DNA from: Dichomitus squalens LYAD-421 SS1 | Taxonomy: Eukaryota; Basidiomycota; Agaricomycetes; Polyporales; Polyporaceae | Reading direction: 5' to 3' | Assembly (NCBI RefSeq): GCF_000275845.1 | Contig: NW_006766884.1 | Location: forward strand, 451,976-515,975 | Length of the DNA stretch: 64,000 nt | Shown here: positions 1-11,518 of the stretch, piece by piece | Position numbering within the stretch: the first letter of the stretch is position 1 | Layout of the letters: the number at the start of each line of letters is the position of its first letter | The notes under the pieces: generated by a model | Seen by the model: only the letters and a program-made list of their open reading frames with translations | Told to the model about the DNA's origin: nothing | Databases searched by the model: none | Position numbers and translations under genes: made by a program

Positions 1-539
1 CATACCTATGGTAGATGCCACATCTCCCATAGACTCGTAGTTTGGATTTCCGGAGCCGACCTAGGGGCATCTGCACGCTGCAAGGTCTTTTCCTCCATCC
101 CCAATCCTATCAGTGAGGTAACTCTCCCGTAAACCACGACATGTGCTGTCAATATACATTCCATCGCCTCCCTCGACGGCTCGGAGTCCGCCTTCTAGTG
201 CGTACTTGGTGGCTAGGTTTTGCCCAGACTCAGTGAGTGCTCTTACTGACCTTCCTACCGACGTCATCCTGCCACTCGACTGCACGCAGGTCAATACCCC
301 GAAACGAGTCCGCGATGTGTGCTCCTACACTGCTCCTCCAATCGCGACGCAGGAAGTTTATAAGATTTAGATTGGCAGCTTCGGCGACGTCGCCGCACGC
401 GAAACTTGCATTGCAGTCCACGACGTCGGACGGAGCAATGCGGCATCAATCACATTCAGTGGTCCAATGGGGGCCGTCGTCGCATATAGCTATCCCGTAC
501 CGAGCCGTCGACGCCGATATACAGTGCCTTACATATCAA
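1..539. other. Intergenic, no gene recognised
   Basis: Only short overlapping reading frames occur on both strands. None has recognisable domains or an intron-exon pattern like the neighbours. A gene entering from the left edge cannot be excluded, but I see no conserved protein. Confidence 0.5.
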
Positions 540-783
540 TAGGCCCTTTCGAGGAACAAAAATGCTTGGGTCGGTGAGAGAGCCGACCAACTCTCACCGA
601 CCAAAGTGCGAGTCAGATCCGCCACTCGAGAACGCTGCAGAGCACCCCCGAGAGAGCCTTCGAGACACCTTTGACTGCCTGCGCTGGGCCTGCTGGGCGA
701 TGCGCTCGGTGGGGTCCCAATGCGGCTGACTATCACTTAGTTGGGCTCCCAACCGACCTGAGCATAAGTTGGGAAACGGCCTA
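540..783. mobile_element. Probable MITE (small DNA transposon with imperfect terminal inverted repeats)
   Basis: The two ends are inverted copies of each other over about 40 bases. Both begin TAGGCC(C/G)TTTC and later share ATGCT followed two bases on by GGTCGGT. The element is flanked on both sides by TCAA (536-539 and 784-787), which looks like a 4-bp target-site duplication. Inside, the left end folds into a perfect 12-bp hairpin (569-580 with 591-602), and the right end carries GTTGGG-CT-CCCAAC around 740-753. There is no coding capacity, so it would be non-autonomous. The TIRs are imperfect, so it is an old copy or a chance arrangement; other genomic copies would settle it. Confidence 0.5.
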
Positions 784-2112
784 TCAATCTGCAAAACGCT
801 GTCAACGTGAACACATGGCTACTGTACGCCACGCGGCGCTTGGCGGCTCACGGCGTCATCGGAATACGCGCTGCTGGACCGCCGGCCCGGCGTTTGCATG
901 GTGGTCAGTTCAGCAGAGACTATACACTCTGCGCGACTGTGTTCGAGGGCGAACTAAAGCAAGCTGATCGACCGAATGTAAAACTATGCATATCGACTCG
1001 GAGTTTCCGATTCTACTATGAAGGGTATTCCGCATGCCGCCAGTAGTAACATAGCCAGTCTAGGAGTCTGTGCTGATCTCTGAGTTGTACTATTCATGGA
1101 ATTGTTCGATTATGATACCTTCGAGTCTCATCAGCAACCACCTAGCGATCATCAGAAATTTTCCTTGTGTCGGTGCTCGCGCTGAGGCAGTGGTAAGGAA
1201 GATTCATTCATTCAATGGGGCCTGATCTTGCTTGGGAGCGCATTGAGCTTGTGGCCCCAGGGGCTCACTGCGGCGTCGTGTCCCTGACCGGTCGGAGGCG
1301 AGAAAAGACTACACATACATTGGATGGATTCGGGACTTACCAGGAGCAGCACGGCCGCATGTCGATATCAGTATACGTCCCGAATCTTCTGCGGGGTTCC
1401 GTGGTGTGGCTGACGAGTTACGGAGCGTAACAACGCTAACGAACGTACATAGCTGCCAAGTGCGATCCAACACGGAGATGACCGTACGGCGAAGCGTTGC
1501 GATGTTCCATTCGCAGAGACTCGCAGGTATGGGACCGCTTCAATGTATCGTCACACTAGTTGTGCTGGAGATGTGGTAGGTTCAGTACGATATGAATAAG
1601 CAGTCATGCCTTAGGGACTAATCTTCGGATATCATCACAGGAGGGCTTGCTTTCCGTACGCATGCCATATGCTCACAATTTCGAGGGGCATGTCGGCATC
1701 ACGAGCATCGCGATGTGTCGACTGCCAGATTGCGAGATTATAAATCGGATTCGGACCTCTCTTTGTTACGCCAAGACGGGCGAAGGTGCCTACGGACGAG
1801 AGAGGGGCTGCTAGCATGACGGACAATGATAGAGCGTTGATTGAGGCCAAATCGAGGGGCTAACGGGACGTACACGGAATATGGTACAATGGTGATAGAT
1901 ATCGTCATAAGCAAAGACGTGAGTGCATACAGGGACGTATGGGAAATTCCCAACAGAACAGCCGAGAGCGACATAGACAGCGGCAACGAAACAAGGAGTA
2001 GAATCAGGAGCGATAGAACAAAAAGGAGTTCGAGCTAGGAGGGAATGATGGGACAACGGACCAGCGCGCACGGCACATCGGACGGTACCGAATCATGTCG
2101 CAGCTTATGCTG
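784..2112. other. Intergenic, no gene recognised
   Basis: About 1.3 kb with only short frames. The right end is probably the 3' untranslated region of the nuclear membrane protein gene that stops at 2113. Confidence 0.5.
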
Positions 2113-4929
2113 TCATGCGACGACGCGACCGCCTTCTCCGAAGCCCAGCATCCGGATTCCAGGCGTCTCCAGTGGAAGCGTCTTCCCCGTGCTTCCGACC
2201 CATTCCCAAACCCGCTGCTCATCTCCGCCTTCGACTTCTTGCAGGTTCGTACGGACATTCGCGTTCGCTTCGACAACCCGCTCGACCCGTGACCACAAAC
2301 GCTTCCGTTTCGAGACATCATGTATGTCCTGCAAGACGAGATCGCGAAGCTGTAATGACGAGAGATAGGGCCGCGGAACCATTACGGGGTCTGTGTGATG
2401 GGCGAATTCCTGGTTCCGTAGGGAGTCCAGAGCGACGGTCACAAGAGTAGCGACCTGCTCGTCTTCAATTGCACGTTTCGCCTGTCGGCGGCGAACGGTT
2501 AGAATGGACAGAATCAGAACCAGCGATCCTAGAACAATCGTTAGCGAGAGACATGACATCAGGTATCTCGTCTGACGTACCAATGGTTGACCTCTGCCAC
2601 TCGGCCCACGCTTCCCTGGCCTTGACTCGGGCAGAACACTGCCAACTCATGACAGGCGTTTTGTGCGCCAAGAACCGCTTGCCACTAAGGGCGCGTCAAC
2701 ACCAAGCGTGAAACAGCAACACGAAGTTCACGTACGTCGCATCCTCACATATAAAGACACCACCCCATTGCAGCAGCTGTCCCACAGCTTCATTGAACGT
2801 GTCATCTAGAGTGGTGAGCATATGAGGCTAGGGGTCGGCACCATCAGCATTCGCGCATGGCCGACCAATTCCGCGTCAGCTTACCGGTGTCTTCTCCTTG
2901 ATGTGCTCCCGGAGCTTCTCAACCTCGAGACCCCAACGCTGAGCCTCAGTCGCCTCGTCGCCTTCAGGTAGACCAAAGTTTAAGCCTTCGCAGACCCGAC
3001 GTCCCCTCTCGTTCGCTAGAATCGACTCGATGGCCTTACCAAGTACACCGATATGCCGCTTGCGACGAGGGTCCTCAACGCATCGCGGAGGCAGAGCAAC
3101 CGGACCAACGTAAGGAGCACCATCGAGGACAAAGTGGATCGCAGCGTAGACAAGCTCGGAGAAGGAGGATCCAGAGGATATGTGCGCGGGCCGTTCGTAG
3201 GCCTGGAGAACACCGTTCGCCGTTTCTTTGCGGACGGAAGGGACGGGGAGAAAGGCCAGTAGTGGATGGGGTATCAGGATGTACCCGTTCTCGCAAACGA
3301 TGGAGTCCGCAGTACAATTAGCATGTTTGGGACACGGTGTGCACTCGTCAGGTTGCACACCAGGGATGAGGGGAGGAGGTGGACAGGCCTCCGCGGCGAC
3401 GATGGCGGACACATCCGGATCGGCGCTCAATGCTGTCGCTGTAGGCCTGGGAGGAGGCGGGGAAATTGTATGAGTTGCGTCGGCTACGTAAAGTGTGGTG
3501 CGGTTCTCCCGATTGCAGCTCTCTATCGCCGCCCTGTAGTCACGCATGCCATTAAGGATCGAGTTAGTAGACGTGCCAGCGTCGCAGAAGCCGATCTGTG
3601 CAGACTCTTGCTTGTACTGAACGACGATTCCTGAGCCCGTCAAGAGCAGGAGAGTCACCAGTAACTGGAGGAACCAATTGGGTCGCGGGGGATCCGGCTG
3701 CGCATTACGCGTCACGAGCGAGCCACCTTCCGCAATACGCTGTGCAACTGCATCAACGCTCTCCTCGTCAAGCGAGGCAGCCCTCTCATACTCCGGCACG
3801 CCTTCCACGTCTGTAGGTACTTCGACACCAGCCTCAGCCAAAGAATCTGCAAGGCTAGCAATGGGCTGAGCCGACGGTGATACCTCGTCCTCGTCTTCCT
3901 CCTTCAGATCGCGGACCACGGAAAGTCGACGCGCTTGGAATACAGCTGACGGCAATTTCGGTTCGAAGTCGCTCTCTGGAGGCTTCACGGAGGGGAGCCT
4001 CTCGCGTTCTTTGCCCTTGTCTGTGGGTGGAGAAGGAGGGGAAATCTGAGGAGGTGCAGACATAGATTTCCGTGATTTCGGCGCGGGGCGAGCACCGGCG
4101 GAGGATTTGCGAGGGCGCGGGCGAACAGGAGACGGGCGAAGGGGGGACGACTCCGTTCCCGATTGGAAGACATTGTTATCTTCCCATCCAGACTCTGGTT
4201 CATCGGTCAGAGGTCGCGAAACGCGTCTGGCTTGTGATCCCGCATCCGCAGCCTAGCAATGCTTATGGTCACTTCACAACATCAAGAGGGAACGTGACCA
4301 CACGCACGGCCTTCTTTGGTCGACCGACCTTGCGAACGACGGGCTCTTCTTCCGGTTCGCTCTCTTCGACCAATACGGGTTCTACGGGCTGAGCAGCGCG
4401 CCTCCTCGAAGGCCCGCCAAGAGACGGTTCCGCGCTGGCGCGGCGACGCTTGGGTTTGGGCTACCGTGTACATTAGATCCAATGTGTCTCAAGAATGTGG
4501 CCAAGATGTACGGAAGGACTCACAGCAGGTTCTACTTGTTCGAGCGCGGGAGTCTTGGAAAGACGTCTAGAACTGCGCCTGACAGGCTGTTGCCATGATG
4601 TTATATGGCGCCAAACATGGAGAGAGAGCGCAGGCACGTACGTTCTTGCCCTCGTTCAGAGGTCTGCCAGTCATTCCATCTGTGATGCCATCCTCGCTGG
4701 CTTGACTATTCTCGCGTTTGATGCGTTCTTTCAGCAAACGTTTGGCGTTAGGCTTGATTTCTTCATTCCAGAGTCGGACGAGTGTGGATTTGTTGTATTG
4801 GGCCGGGTATCTGATGTTGTGGTGACCAAAGACCCCGAGAAGCTGCGCGATGGTGAGAGAGGCGGGGTCGAAGTCAGGCTTGAGGTAATCTCCTTGGGCG
4901 ACAATCTGTGCAGCGGTCAGACGCGACAT
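2113..4929 (-). CDS. Heh1/Src1/Man1-type inner nuclear membrane protein
   Basis: The start at 4929 (MSRLTAAQ) opens a HeH/LEM-like helix-extension-helix domain in exon 1 (4929-4642). Next come small basic exons with an RRSSRR stretch and an AT-hook-like KVGRPKKA, then a GWEDNN motif and a long acidic/Pro-rich exon that starts near 4187 and ends at 2885. That exon holds the first membrane segment (WFLQLLVTLLLLTGSGIVV) and a Cys-rich lumenal region. A 52-bp intron (about 2532-2583: GTACGT, CTAAC, TTCTAG) lies just before the second membrane segment (IGSLVLILSILTV). The C-terminus is the Man1-Src1 domain with a winged-helix-like segment (RLWSRVERVVEANANVRT). In this family both termini face the nucleoplasm and bind chromatin; the protein supports nuclear envelope and pore integrity. 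A divergent promoter of about 480 bp is shared with the O-methyltransferase at 5413. Confidence 0.88.
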
Positions 4930-5358
4930 GGTGGTGAAACACGCGGTTTCCGCGCGTGGACGGAGGGCGGGAGGGCGGGAAGCGCGAAGGAGGACGTAGT
5001 TGGGGTTCAGGTCGCGGCGCGTCACCCTTCCCACGCCCGCCTTCCGATAAACAAACACGCGGTAGTCTCACGTCAATCACGTGCACAAATGGAGATAAGA
5101 TGGAAAGGGGTTATCTGATAATCTGAGTCAGCTCTTACGCCACCACCAACGCGCGAAGCCCGCTGCTCCTCATCTTGACTCAATGTCGCCCCACAGACGA
5201 GCTGCGCGCAAGCATCGCGGTCCCGCTATCCTCGTTGCGCAGCCACCGCGATCGGTGCTTTCAAATAGATGTTGAAGTTCGGCCGAAGACCGGATGGTTG
5301 GAGTGTCAGTGTGTGTCCTCGCGGCACTCCAAGGGATCTGAGGGTTGTCACGCAATAT

Positions 5359-5367
5359 GTATATATA
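5359..5367 (+). promoter_or_regulatory. TATA box of the O-methyltransferase gene
   Basis: GTATATATA lies about 46 bases upstream of the ATG at 5413 and is the best core-promoter match in this divergent intergenic region. A very short 5' leader is implied. Confidence 0.45.
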
Positions 5368-5412
5368 CCGCACCCACCTTTGCGAGTCTTCCCTCAGAAG
5401 CAATCCCTGACC

Positions 5413-6280
5413 ATGTCTACCATCAACCAAGCCTTCCAGTCCCTCAAGGCGACACGCCCCATCGACGACGTATGGGTGCGCTCTGACGAGTACCACAACT
5501 CATTCCTCATTCAACGCGACGAGGCCCTCGAGTACGCTCGCAAGAACAGCGCCGACCACGGTCTCCCCGAGATCGCTGTCAGCGCCGCTCAAGGCAAGCT
5601 TCTCCATCTGTACGCGAAGACCATCGGCGCGAAGAAGGTCCTCGAGGTCGGCACCTTGGGAGGGTGAGAGATCACAACTTTTCTCATCGACACATTGCTG
5701 ACCTGTTCAGGTACTCCGCTATATGGCTTGCACGGGCACTACCAGAAGGTGGTGAGCTGACGACGCTCGAGATCGACGAGAAGCACGCCAAGGTGCGAAG
5801 ATGGAGTGCCTTGCGCCTTGCAAAAACGCTGACATGGGACGCCTACAGGTCGCCCAAGAGAACCTCGACCACGCTGGGCTCACGTCAAAGGTCAAGATCG
5901 TGCTCGGGCCTGCCATCGACACTCTCAAAAAGATCCCGACGGAGTCTCAGTACGACCTCGCGTTTATCGACGCCGACAAGGAGAGCAACCTCGACTACGT
6001 CCTTGAGGCCGAACGTCTCGTCAGGAAGGGTGGTATCATCGTCAGTCTTCTCTTGACCTCACCTACCATCGTGGCACTCGGCTGACGAGCGTTATGATAG
6101 ATCGTGGACAACGTCGTCCGCCAGGGCCGTGTGGCCGATCCGTCCAACACCGAAGACGCCACACTGGGTGTGCGCAAGCTGCTCGAACACCTCAAGAACG
6201 ACAAGAACGTCGACGCGACCTCCATCGGCACGGTCGGCGAGAAGGGCTGGGATGGCTTCATCTATGCCGTCCGGCTCTAA
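5413..6280 (+). CDS. SAM-dependent O-methyltransferase, class 3 (CCoAOMT-like)
   Basis: Four exons: 5413-5663, 5711-5792, 5849-6040, 6101-6280. Together they encode about 234 residues, the normal size for cation-dependent class 3 O-methyltransferases. The SAM-binding motif VLEVGTLGGYSAIWLA spans intron 1. The acidic loop LTTLEIDEKH, the metal-binding FIDADKE and the later IIVDNV follow in family order, and the C-terminus (GWDGFIYAVRL) is typical. The enzyme should methylate hydroxyl groups of catechol-like small molecules in the cytosol; the substrate cannot be read from sequence. It stands alone, with no biosynthetic cluster around it. Confidence 0.92.
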
Positions 6281-7088
6281 TCATTCCCACCCAATTGTGT
6301 TAATAAGCGGATGGATGTACTTGTGAATATACAGCCGCGGATGTACCAATAGACAAATGCAGGGAGACGTGACGTGAAATGCCGTAGTTCACCGTCCTGA
6401 CGTCCTCGAGAATCTGAAAACCCCTCCTGCTCATCATAAACTTCATTGTTAGCACTTGAGCTTGAGATATCGCGACCCTATCGTGTTCCTTTCCAAATCG
6501 GAGGGTTGCTATACCCGAAAACCGCTGCCTGCTTGCCGCCTTCCGTTGGCGAGCAACAAGGTGAAGATGCAGCTCCTCCACGACACGAACGATATTGTAC
6601 CCTTCCACCAAGGTGACAAGCAATCCCGACCTGGAGTCCACTCTTCGCAACGTCCAGCAGAAAGCATCTTCATATCCTCAAGATCACGCAGGCACACAAT
6701 GAAAAGTATGTGGGCGTATCAGGCCTGATTATATTACTAACCAGCGAACTGCCCTAAGCAGGGGAGGGTGGTACCTTTTCCTCGCATGCGAGTTGTAAAG
6801 TAAAAGGGGGGGAGGGATCACAGGATAGCAAGCAACAGGGGAGGAGAGTACTAGAGAGAGATAAGTGTCCAAGTCCATGCGCAATAAGATAAACACCGGT
6901 GTGGGTAAGCGAGGTATCGTAGCAAGCATCTACAATGCGCGGCAGCCCTGCGAAGTGTCCGACAGTAAGAGTCCGATTCGGCAGCTATGGATATACGTGC
7001 GGGGCGCCCTTGTGCGAGAAACCATGATGATCGTCACGACGGGGATCGTCCCCCGGCTGGGAGAGGCGGCTAGCTAGACGCGGTCCGC
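6281..7088. other. Convergent intergenic region
   Basis: About 0.8 kb between two converging genes, likely both 3' untranslated regions. No coding or RNA gene is recognised. Confidence 0.5.
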
Positions 7089-8717
7089 TTAGAGCGCGAG
7101 GATCGCAGCGGCGATGGCAGCGACACCGAGGAGCGCGGTCGACGCAGCGGTAGAGGCGGCGCCGTTGCTCTTGCCAGAGGGCGTCGCGGAGGGCGCGCTG
7201 GTCGATGAGGACTCAGACGCCGCCGAGCTGGAGGCCGGGGCGGCAGAGGCGGACTGAGTGTTGTCGACCGCGTTGTTGACGTTGGCCATGTCGTTGGGGA
7301 TCACCTTGGGGGTGGTGCCGCTGAGGTCGATCGAGCCGTCGTCCTTGAGGGTCTCCGGGTTGGCACCGAGGAAGGCACGCGTGTACAGGACGTTCTCCGC
7401 GACGAGGGAGTGCGACCAGTCGGGGAGGCTGGAGAGATCGATGTTCTGACCCCAGTTCGCAGCCTTGTCGTTACCCTTGGTGAGCGTGTTGGTGTACGCG
7501 TTCATGGCAGCCAAGTCCGAGGAGTTGGAGACCATCGGGGCCATCGCCTGGGAGACCGAGGTGGCGGCGTTGTACACGGACGGCGGGTTGATCATACCGA
7601 ACATGCCCTTCTGGCAGTGACCGGGGGTACCGCAGTAGAAGAACGTAGTGCTGGTGTCGTTGACGACCTGGGTGAAGGTGAACGGAGCGTTCTGCTCGCC
7701 GGACGCGAAGGGCGCGTCGCTGGTCTTGTTGCAGATCTCGAGCTGCGACGACTTGGTGACAGTGTGGTTCTTGGCGCCCCAGACGAACTGGACGGTGTCA
7801 CCGACGGAGGCGTTCACCGCGAAGGGAACGTAGCGGAGAACACCCTGAGTGGGAGCGACGATGACGGTGTGGGTCACGCCAGTGCCCTGGCTGCCGGAGT
7901 AGGAGCCGCTGTCAGAGCCCTGAGTGGCAGAAGGGGTCCACGTTGCAGGAGGAGCACCGTAGGACGCGATGCATTCTGTGAATTTAATCAGTCTCAAAAC
8001 TCACGAGGAAGGAGCAAGTAAAGCGACGCTTACGCTGCACGCAGTCGTTGTAACCCGAGCTTCCCCAGTTCGTGCTGCCGGAACCGTAGTTGCTGGACGA
8101 CGTGCTCTGGGACGCGTAAGTCGAGCTCGTGGAGGTCGAGTACAAGGAGGTGGAAGTGGCGTCCGCCGTGGCAGTCGAGTAGCTGTTGTACGACGTGTCG
8201 ATCGAGGAAGAGTAAGAGCCGCCGTACGACGAATCGGTCGACGTAGAGGAGGAGCCGTACGCGGACGACGACGAGGAGCTACCGTACGAGCCAGAGTTGC
8301 CGTACGAACCCGAGTTGGAGTTACCGTACGAGCCCGAGTTGGAGCTGCCGTACGATCCGGAGTTCGAGTTGCCGTACGAGCCAGAGTTCGAGTTCGAGCT
8401 GCCGTACGAGCCGGTGGACGAGCTACCGTAAGCAGAGCTGGACGAGCTGCCCTGGTTACCAGAGTTGTAGCCAGAGTTCGAGTTAGAGCTGGAGTCGTAG
8501 CCCGAAGAGCCGCTGGAGGAGGACGACGACGACTTGCTGTTGGAGCTGGAGTCGTAGCCGGAGCTGGAGCTAGACGAAGAGCTGAAGAGACCCGATCAGA
8601 TCGGCTTGGGATCTAGCAGGTGGACTGAAAGCGTGCTCACCTGTCGTAGCCGGATGTGGGAGCGGCAGCGACAACGCCGACGAGAAGGGCAGTGCTGAGG
8701 AGGGTAGCGAAACGCAT
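7089..8717 (-). CDS. GPI-anchored extracellular cupredoxin with Ser/Gly/Tyr-rich repeat region
   Basis: The start at 8717 gives a clear signal peptide (MRFATLLSTALLVGVVAAA). A first intron lies near 8590-8641 and a second near 7975-8032. Exon 2 is almost entirely Ser, Gly, Tyr and Asn in repeated units such as GSYGNSNSGS. The last exon holds one plastocyanin-like domain: SVGDTVQFVWGAKNHTV gives the first copper histidine, and FYCGTPGHCQKGM gives the Cys, His and Met ligands, so the type I copper site is complete. A Ser/Ala-rich tail and a C-terminal hydrophobic stretch (TALLGVAAIAAAILAL) predict a GPI anchor. It should be an electron-transfer or copper protein at the cell wall; partner unknown. 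The leader region suggests strong expression. Confidence 0.88.
8270..8470 (-). repeat. Tandem YG(N/S)SNSGS-type coding repeat
   Basis: The DNA repeats units built on AGCTCGTACGGC/AACTCGGGTTCG-like words on the minus strand. They encode alternating GSYGN, NSGS and SYGSS blocks in the cupredoxin gene. The reading frame is kept throughout, and copies differ by small substitutions, as expected of an expanding low-complexity tract. Confidence 0.7.
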
Positions 8718-8868
8718 CGTGAAAAGTGAGAGCTAAAGAACCGTCGAGGTGTGTGGTGTTGGCGTTGGACAAGGACAGCGAGTCAATCTAGACGTCGGAA
8801 AAGGCCTCCCAGGAGGTTTTTGCAGCTAGCAGCCCCTATCAAAGGAGGGATCTGCGTAGACGACATCC

Positions 8869-8914
8869 CTGTTAGCGTACGTTAGAGACAGAAGATAGTA
8901 GAGAGAGGACATAC
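8869..8914 (-). other. Probable 5' UTR intron of the cupredoxin gene
   Basis: On the minus strand GTATGT (from 8914) is followed by a CT-rich tract, a GCTAAC branch-like site and CAG (8869). A second usable CAG lies about 18 bases further on. It lies in the leader, about 150 bases before the ATG. Confidence 0.5.
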
Positions 8915-9036
8915 CCCGAGGAACGAAGTGAACGAAGGAAAGAAAGTCGAGGATCAACTCGACTTCGATAGAGGAAAGCAAAGAACGAAGGGGGCGAACG
9001 AAAAGGTTGAAGGACAGGGAGAGGCTTGGCTGGTGC

Positions 9037-9045
9037 TTATATTGG
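9037..9045 (-). promoter_or_regulatory. CCAAT/TATA core of the cupredoxin promoter
   Basis: Minus-strand CCAATATAAGC overlaps a CCAAT and a TATA word. Downstream is a long pyrimidine-rich leader of the kind seen at highly expressed fungal genes. It sits about 320 bases before the ATG, which agrees with a leader containing an intron. Confidence 0.45.
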
Positions 9046-10204
9046 GCCCTGGAGCCATGTTTCGGCGATACTGGAGTGGCATGGCGACAGATCATCCATT
9101 GGATCACCCTGATCTCTGCTCGCCGCGGGGGGCGTCCAAAGGATTCCCATCCCGCCCTCGGCAGCCAATCGCGTCCCTCGCCCGGCGTCGGCTCTCCAGC
9201 GCTTCCCGGCGCACTTGTTCCTGCTCTGACACCGGTGAATCCTGCTTCATCGATCTTACATCCCCACATGCTGTCCTCGCGACTGCTGCCATCACAACTT
9301 CATCTTCTCTATTTTTGCCTCTTCGTATTCCTCCCATATCCCCCCAAAAATAACGCGGTGCAAGACCCCGTTTGCACTCTCCACTCGCATCACCTTTGCG
9401 TTCCCAGTGGACGTCTTCTTGACATACCTGGCTGTTCAGGCGACGTAGGCGGGTTTCTTCCCGACGTCTGGCACTTCCTCGCATTTGCGTGGCAGAATTC
9501 AAGCTCCAGGTACAGCATGATCTTGATCGTGATGCATGCCACCGGAAGAGCCTAGGCGTCAAGCAGTGCATTCATTACAGGCTCTCTCCGTCGTCTTCCC
9601 GACATCTTATCGGTGTTGAGTATACCGCATGCCATCAGTCCATGGGCAACGTCCAATGAACAACCGGCTGTGGACATCCACTGCGACACATGGATTGCTA
9701 TCGAGCACGGAGGACGCTGAGGCAATGAACTTGCGCGCAGCTCTGACAACAATCACAAGCCGTATCAGTTCTTTGACGGGAGGGAACTGCACCTGTCCGG
9801 TTCCACAACGCCGGGCAGCCCAACGCGACGGAAATACAGCGACATCCGTTTTGAGCGTCCGTGTATAACGTCAACTGATTCATCCGATTCCTACACACAC
9901 GCCTCGTGCATTCTAGCGAGTAGAACCCCCAAAGTACGCAGAGTAAATGTCTACAAAGAGCTAAGAGCACGATGAGCCTACATAAGACCTAACGTGAACA
10001 TCGACGGCCAACAGATCCACATTACAAACCAGAACAGCCCCCCCCCACAAAATCTGTAATCGCAATCAGGACCACAGCGAGCAATCTCATGATGGCGCGC
10101 TCGGGATCCCAACAAGCATGAACCCCGCCGAGTGCGCAAATTTGCCTCTGTAAGCCCTGCGGAACCCTCGACCAGGCATTCGGTACCGACCTATCTCGAT
10201 ATCC
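9046..10204. other. Intergenic, no gene recognised
   Basis: Frames on both strands are short and overlap each other without conserved motifs. This probably holds the upstream region of the cupredoxin gene and the 3' region of the Mso1-like gene. Confidence 0.45.
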
Positions 10205-11518
10205 TCAGGCCCTGACCGGGCGCACACCAGATGGCAAGCCAATCCGTGTCGACGGTTGCCGTCCGCGACCCCCGAGGGAAGCGCCCAGCGGAGCAGGCAT
10301 ATTGCCGCTCGGTCTCCTCGGCGGCTGGACCGGGAAAGATGGCTCGGGCGGACGCGCGGCCGGCGCAGGCTCCCGCGGGGCGGGAATCATCTCCTCGTCC
10401 TCGTCGCCGTCGAAGCGCACCTTCGCCCTCCGTTTCGCGTCACGCAGCTCGCGCAGGCGGTTCATCGACTTCGTAACGTGCTCCTCGCTGCCGGCGCGCG
10501 ACTCTAAGGGCGGGGCGCCCGCCTTGCGGTCCGCGAGGGTGGGGCCGCGTGCGATTCTGGGGGGCGGAAGAGGTTGGTCTTGTCTGACTGTCGTTATGGG
10601 GCGTGAGAGGTTGGACGGGCGGGTGTCTTCGGCGGCGTTGAGCTTCTGTTCTGGCGCGCCCGCCGTCGTCTTATAGCTGCGCACCCCACGCTCGCGCTCG
10701 TCAAAAAGCCAGTCGGGGAGATCGGCGGGGTCGCGCGCCTTCTCTATGTGGTAGGCTTTCATGGCGCGGGTGAGGCGGGATTCCCCTCCCACTGGCGTTT
10801 CTGTTGCCGTGTGATCATAACCTTGTGAATATAGCCTAGGGCGAAGATGGAAGCTATATCACGTACCTTCGCCGCTCATAATCGCGACCTTGCTCGACCA
10901 CGCCTTGCTCACGCTGATCGTGAGGTTGCCCGCTACACCAGCGATACTACCCCAGAGCGACGACCCAAAGCCCGCAGGCAGCTTCCCCTCCATCTTGTCC
11001 TCCATGTCCATCTCATCCATGCTCGTCCTAGAAGACGCGGGCGACCCCACGAAGCCTTCAGAACCACCGGAAGAAGACGCGGAGTCCGACAGAGGATCTT
11101 CATTTCTGCGATATGTGCCGTAGTCATCAGATCGGCTGGCGGTGTGCGTTGCAGCAGGAATAGGTGCTCTGCCTCTGGGTGTATCTGCGCCTATTCTCGG
11201 ACCTCTAGGAAGGCTAGGAAGTGGAGGCGCCACCTCGCGAGACGGCCCATTGCGCTGCTCTGCCCTACGATCGAGCGAACGAGAACGTACGGAGCCAGTT
11301 GTTGGTCTTGCGGGTAGGGCTACAGCCGAACGCTGGTGGCGAAGAGAACGCGGCGTCGACGGGAGCGGCGGCGGAGTACTATATTGGGAAGGGGGAGGAC
11401 GTTGGCTCGCAGAGCTCGGGGGACGTGAAGGTATGTCTGATCTCGCCTGGCTCGCGATGCTCGAGCGTGCGCGAGGGTTGGAAGGCAGTCCTACGGTGGG
11501 GCGGCGGGAAAGAGACAT
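10205..11518 (-). CDS. Mso1-like Sec1-binding exocytosis protein
   Basis: The start at 11518 (MSLSRRPTVG) leads into a disordered Ser/Pro/Arg-rich N-terminus and an acidic MDEMDMEDKMEG segment. Next comes the recognisable Mso1 Sec1-binding region: SLWGSIAGVAGNLTISVSKA, then after an intron (about 10800-10865, GTACGT donor) LTRAMKAYHIEKA and LPDWLFDERER. The C-terminal half is basic and proline-rich. In yeast, Mso1 binds the SM protein Sec1 and the SNARE complex at sites of vesicle fusion, so a role in secretion at the plasma membrane is inferred. Outside the conserved block I recognise nothing. Length is about 410 residues, much longer than the small yeast protein. Confidence 0.75.

Noticed and set aside
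7410..8616. Long plus-strand frames (7410-8021 and 7969-8616) rich in Val, Arg and Gly
   Set aside because: They are antisense shadows of the cupredoxin gene; their composition mirrors the Ser/Gly repeat codons and they have no domain.
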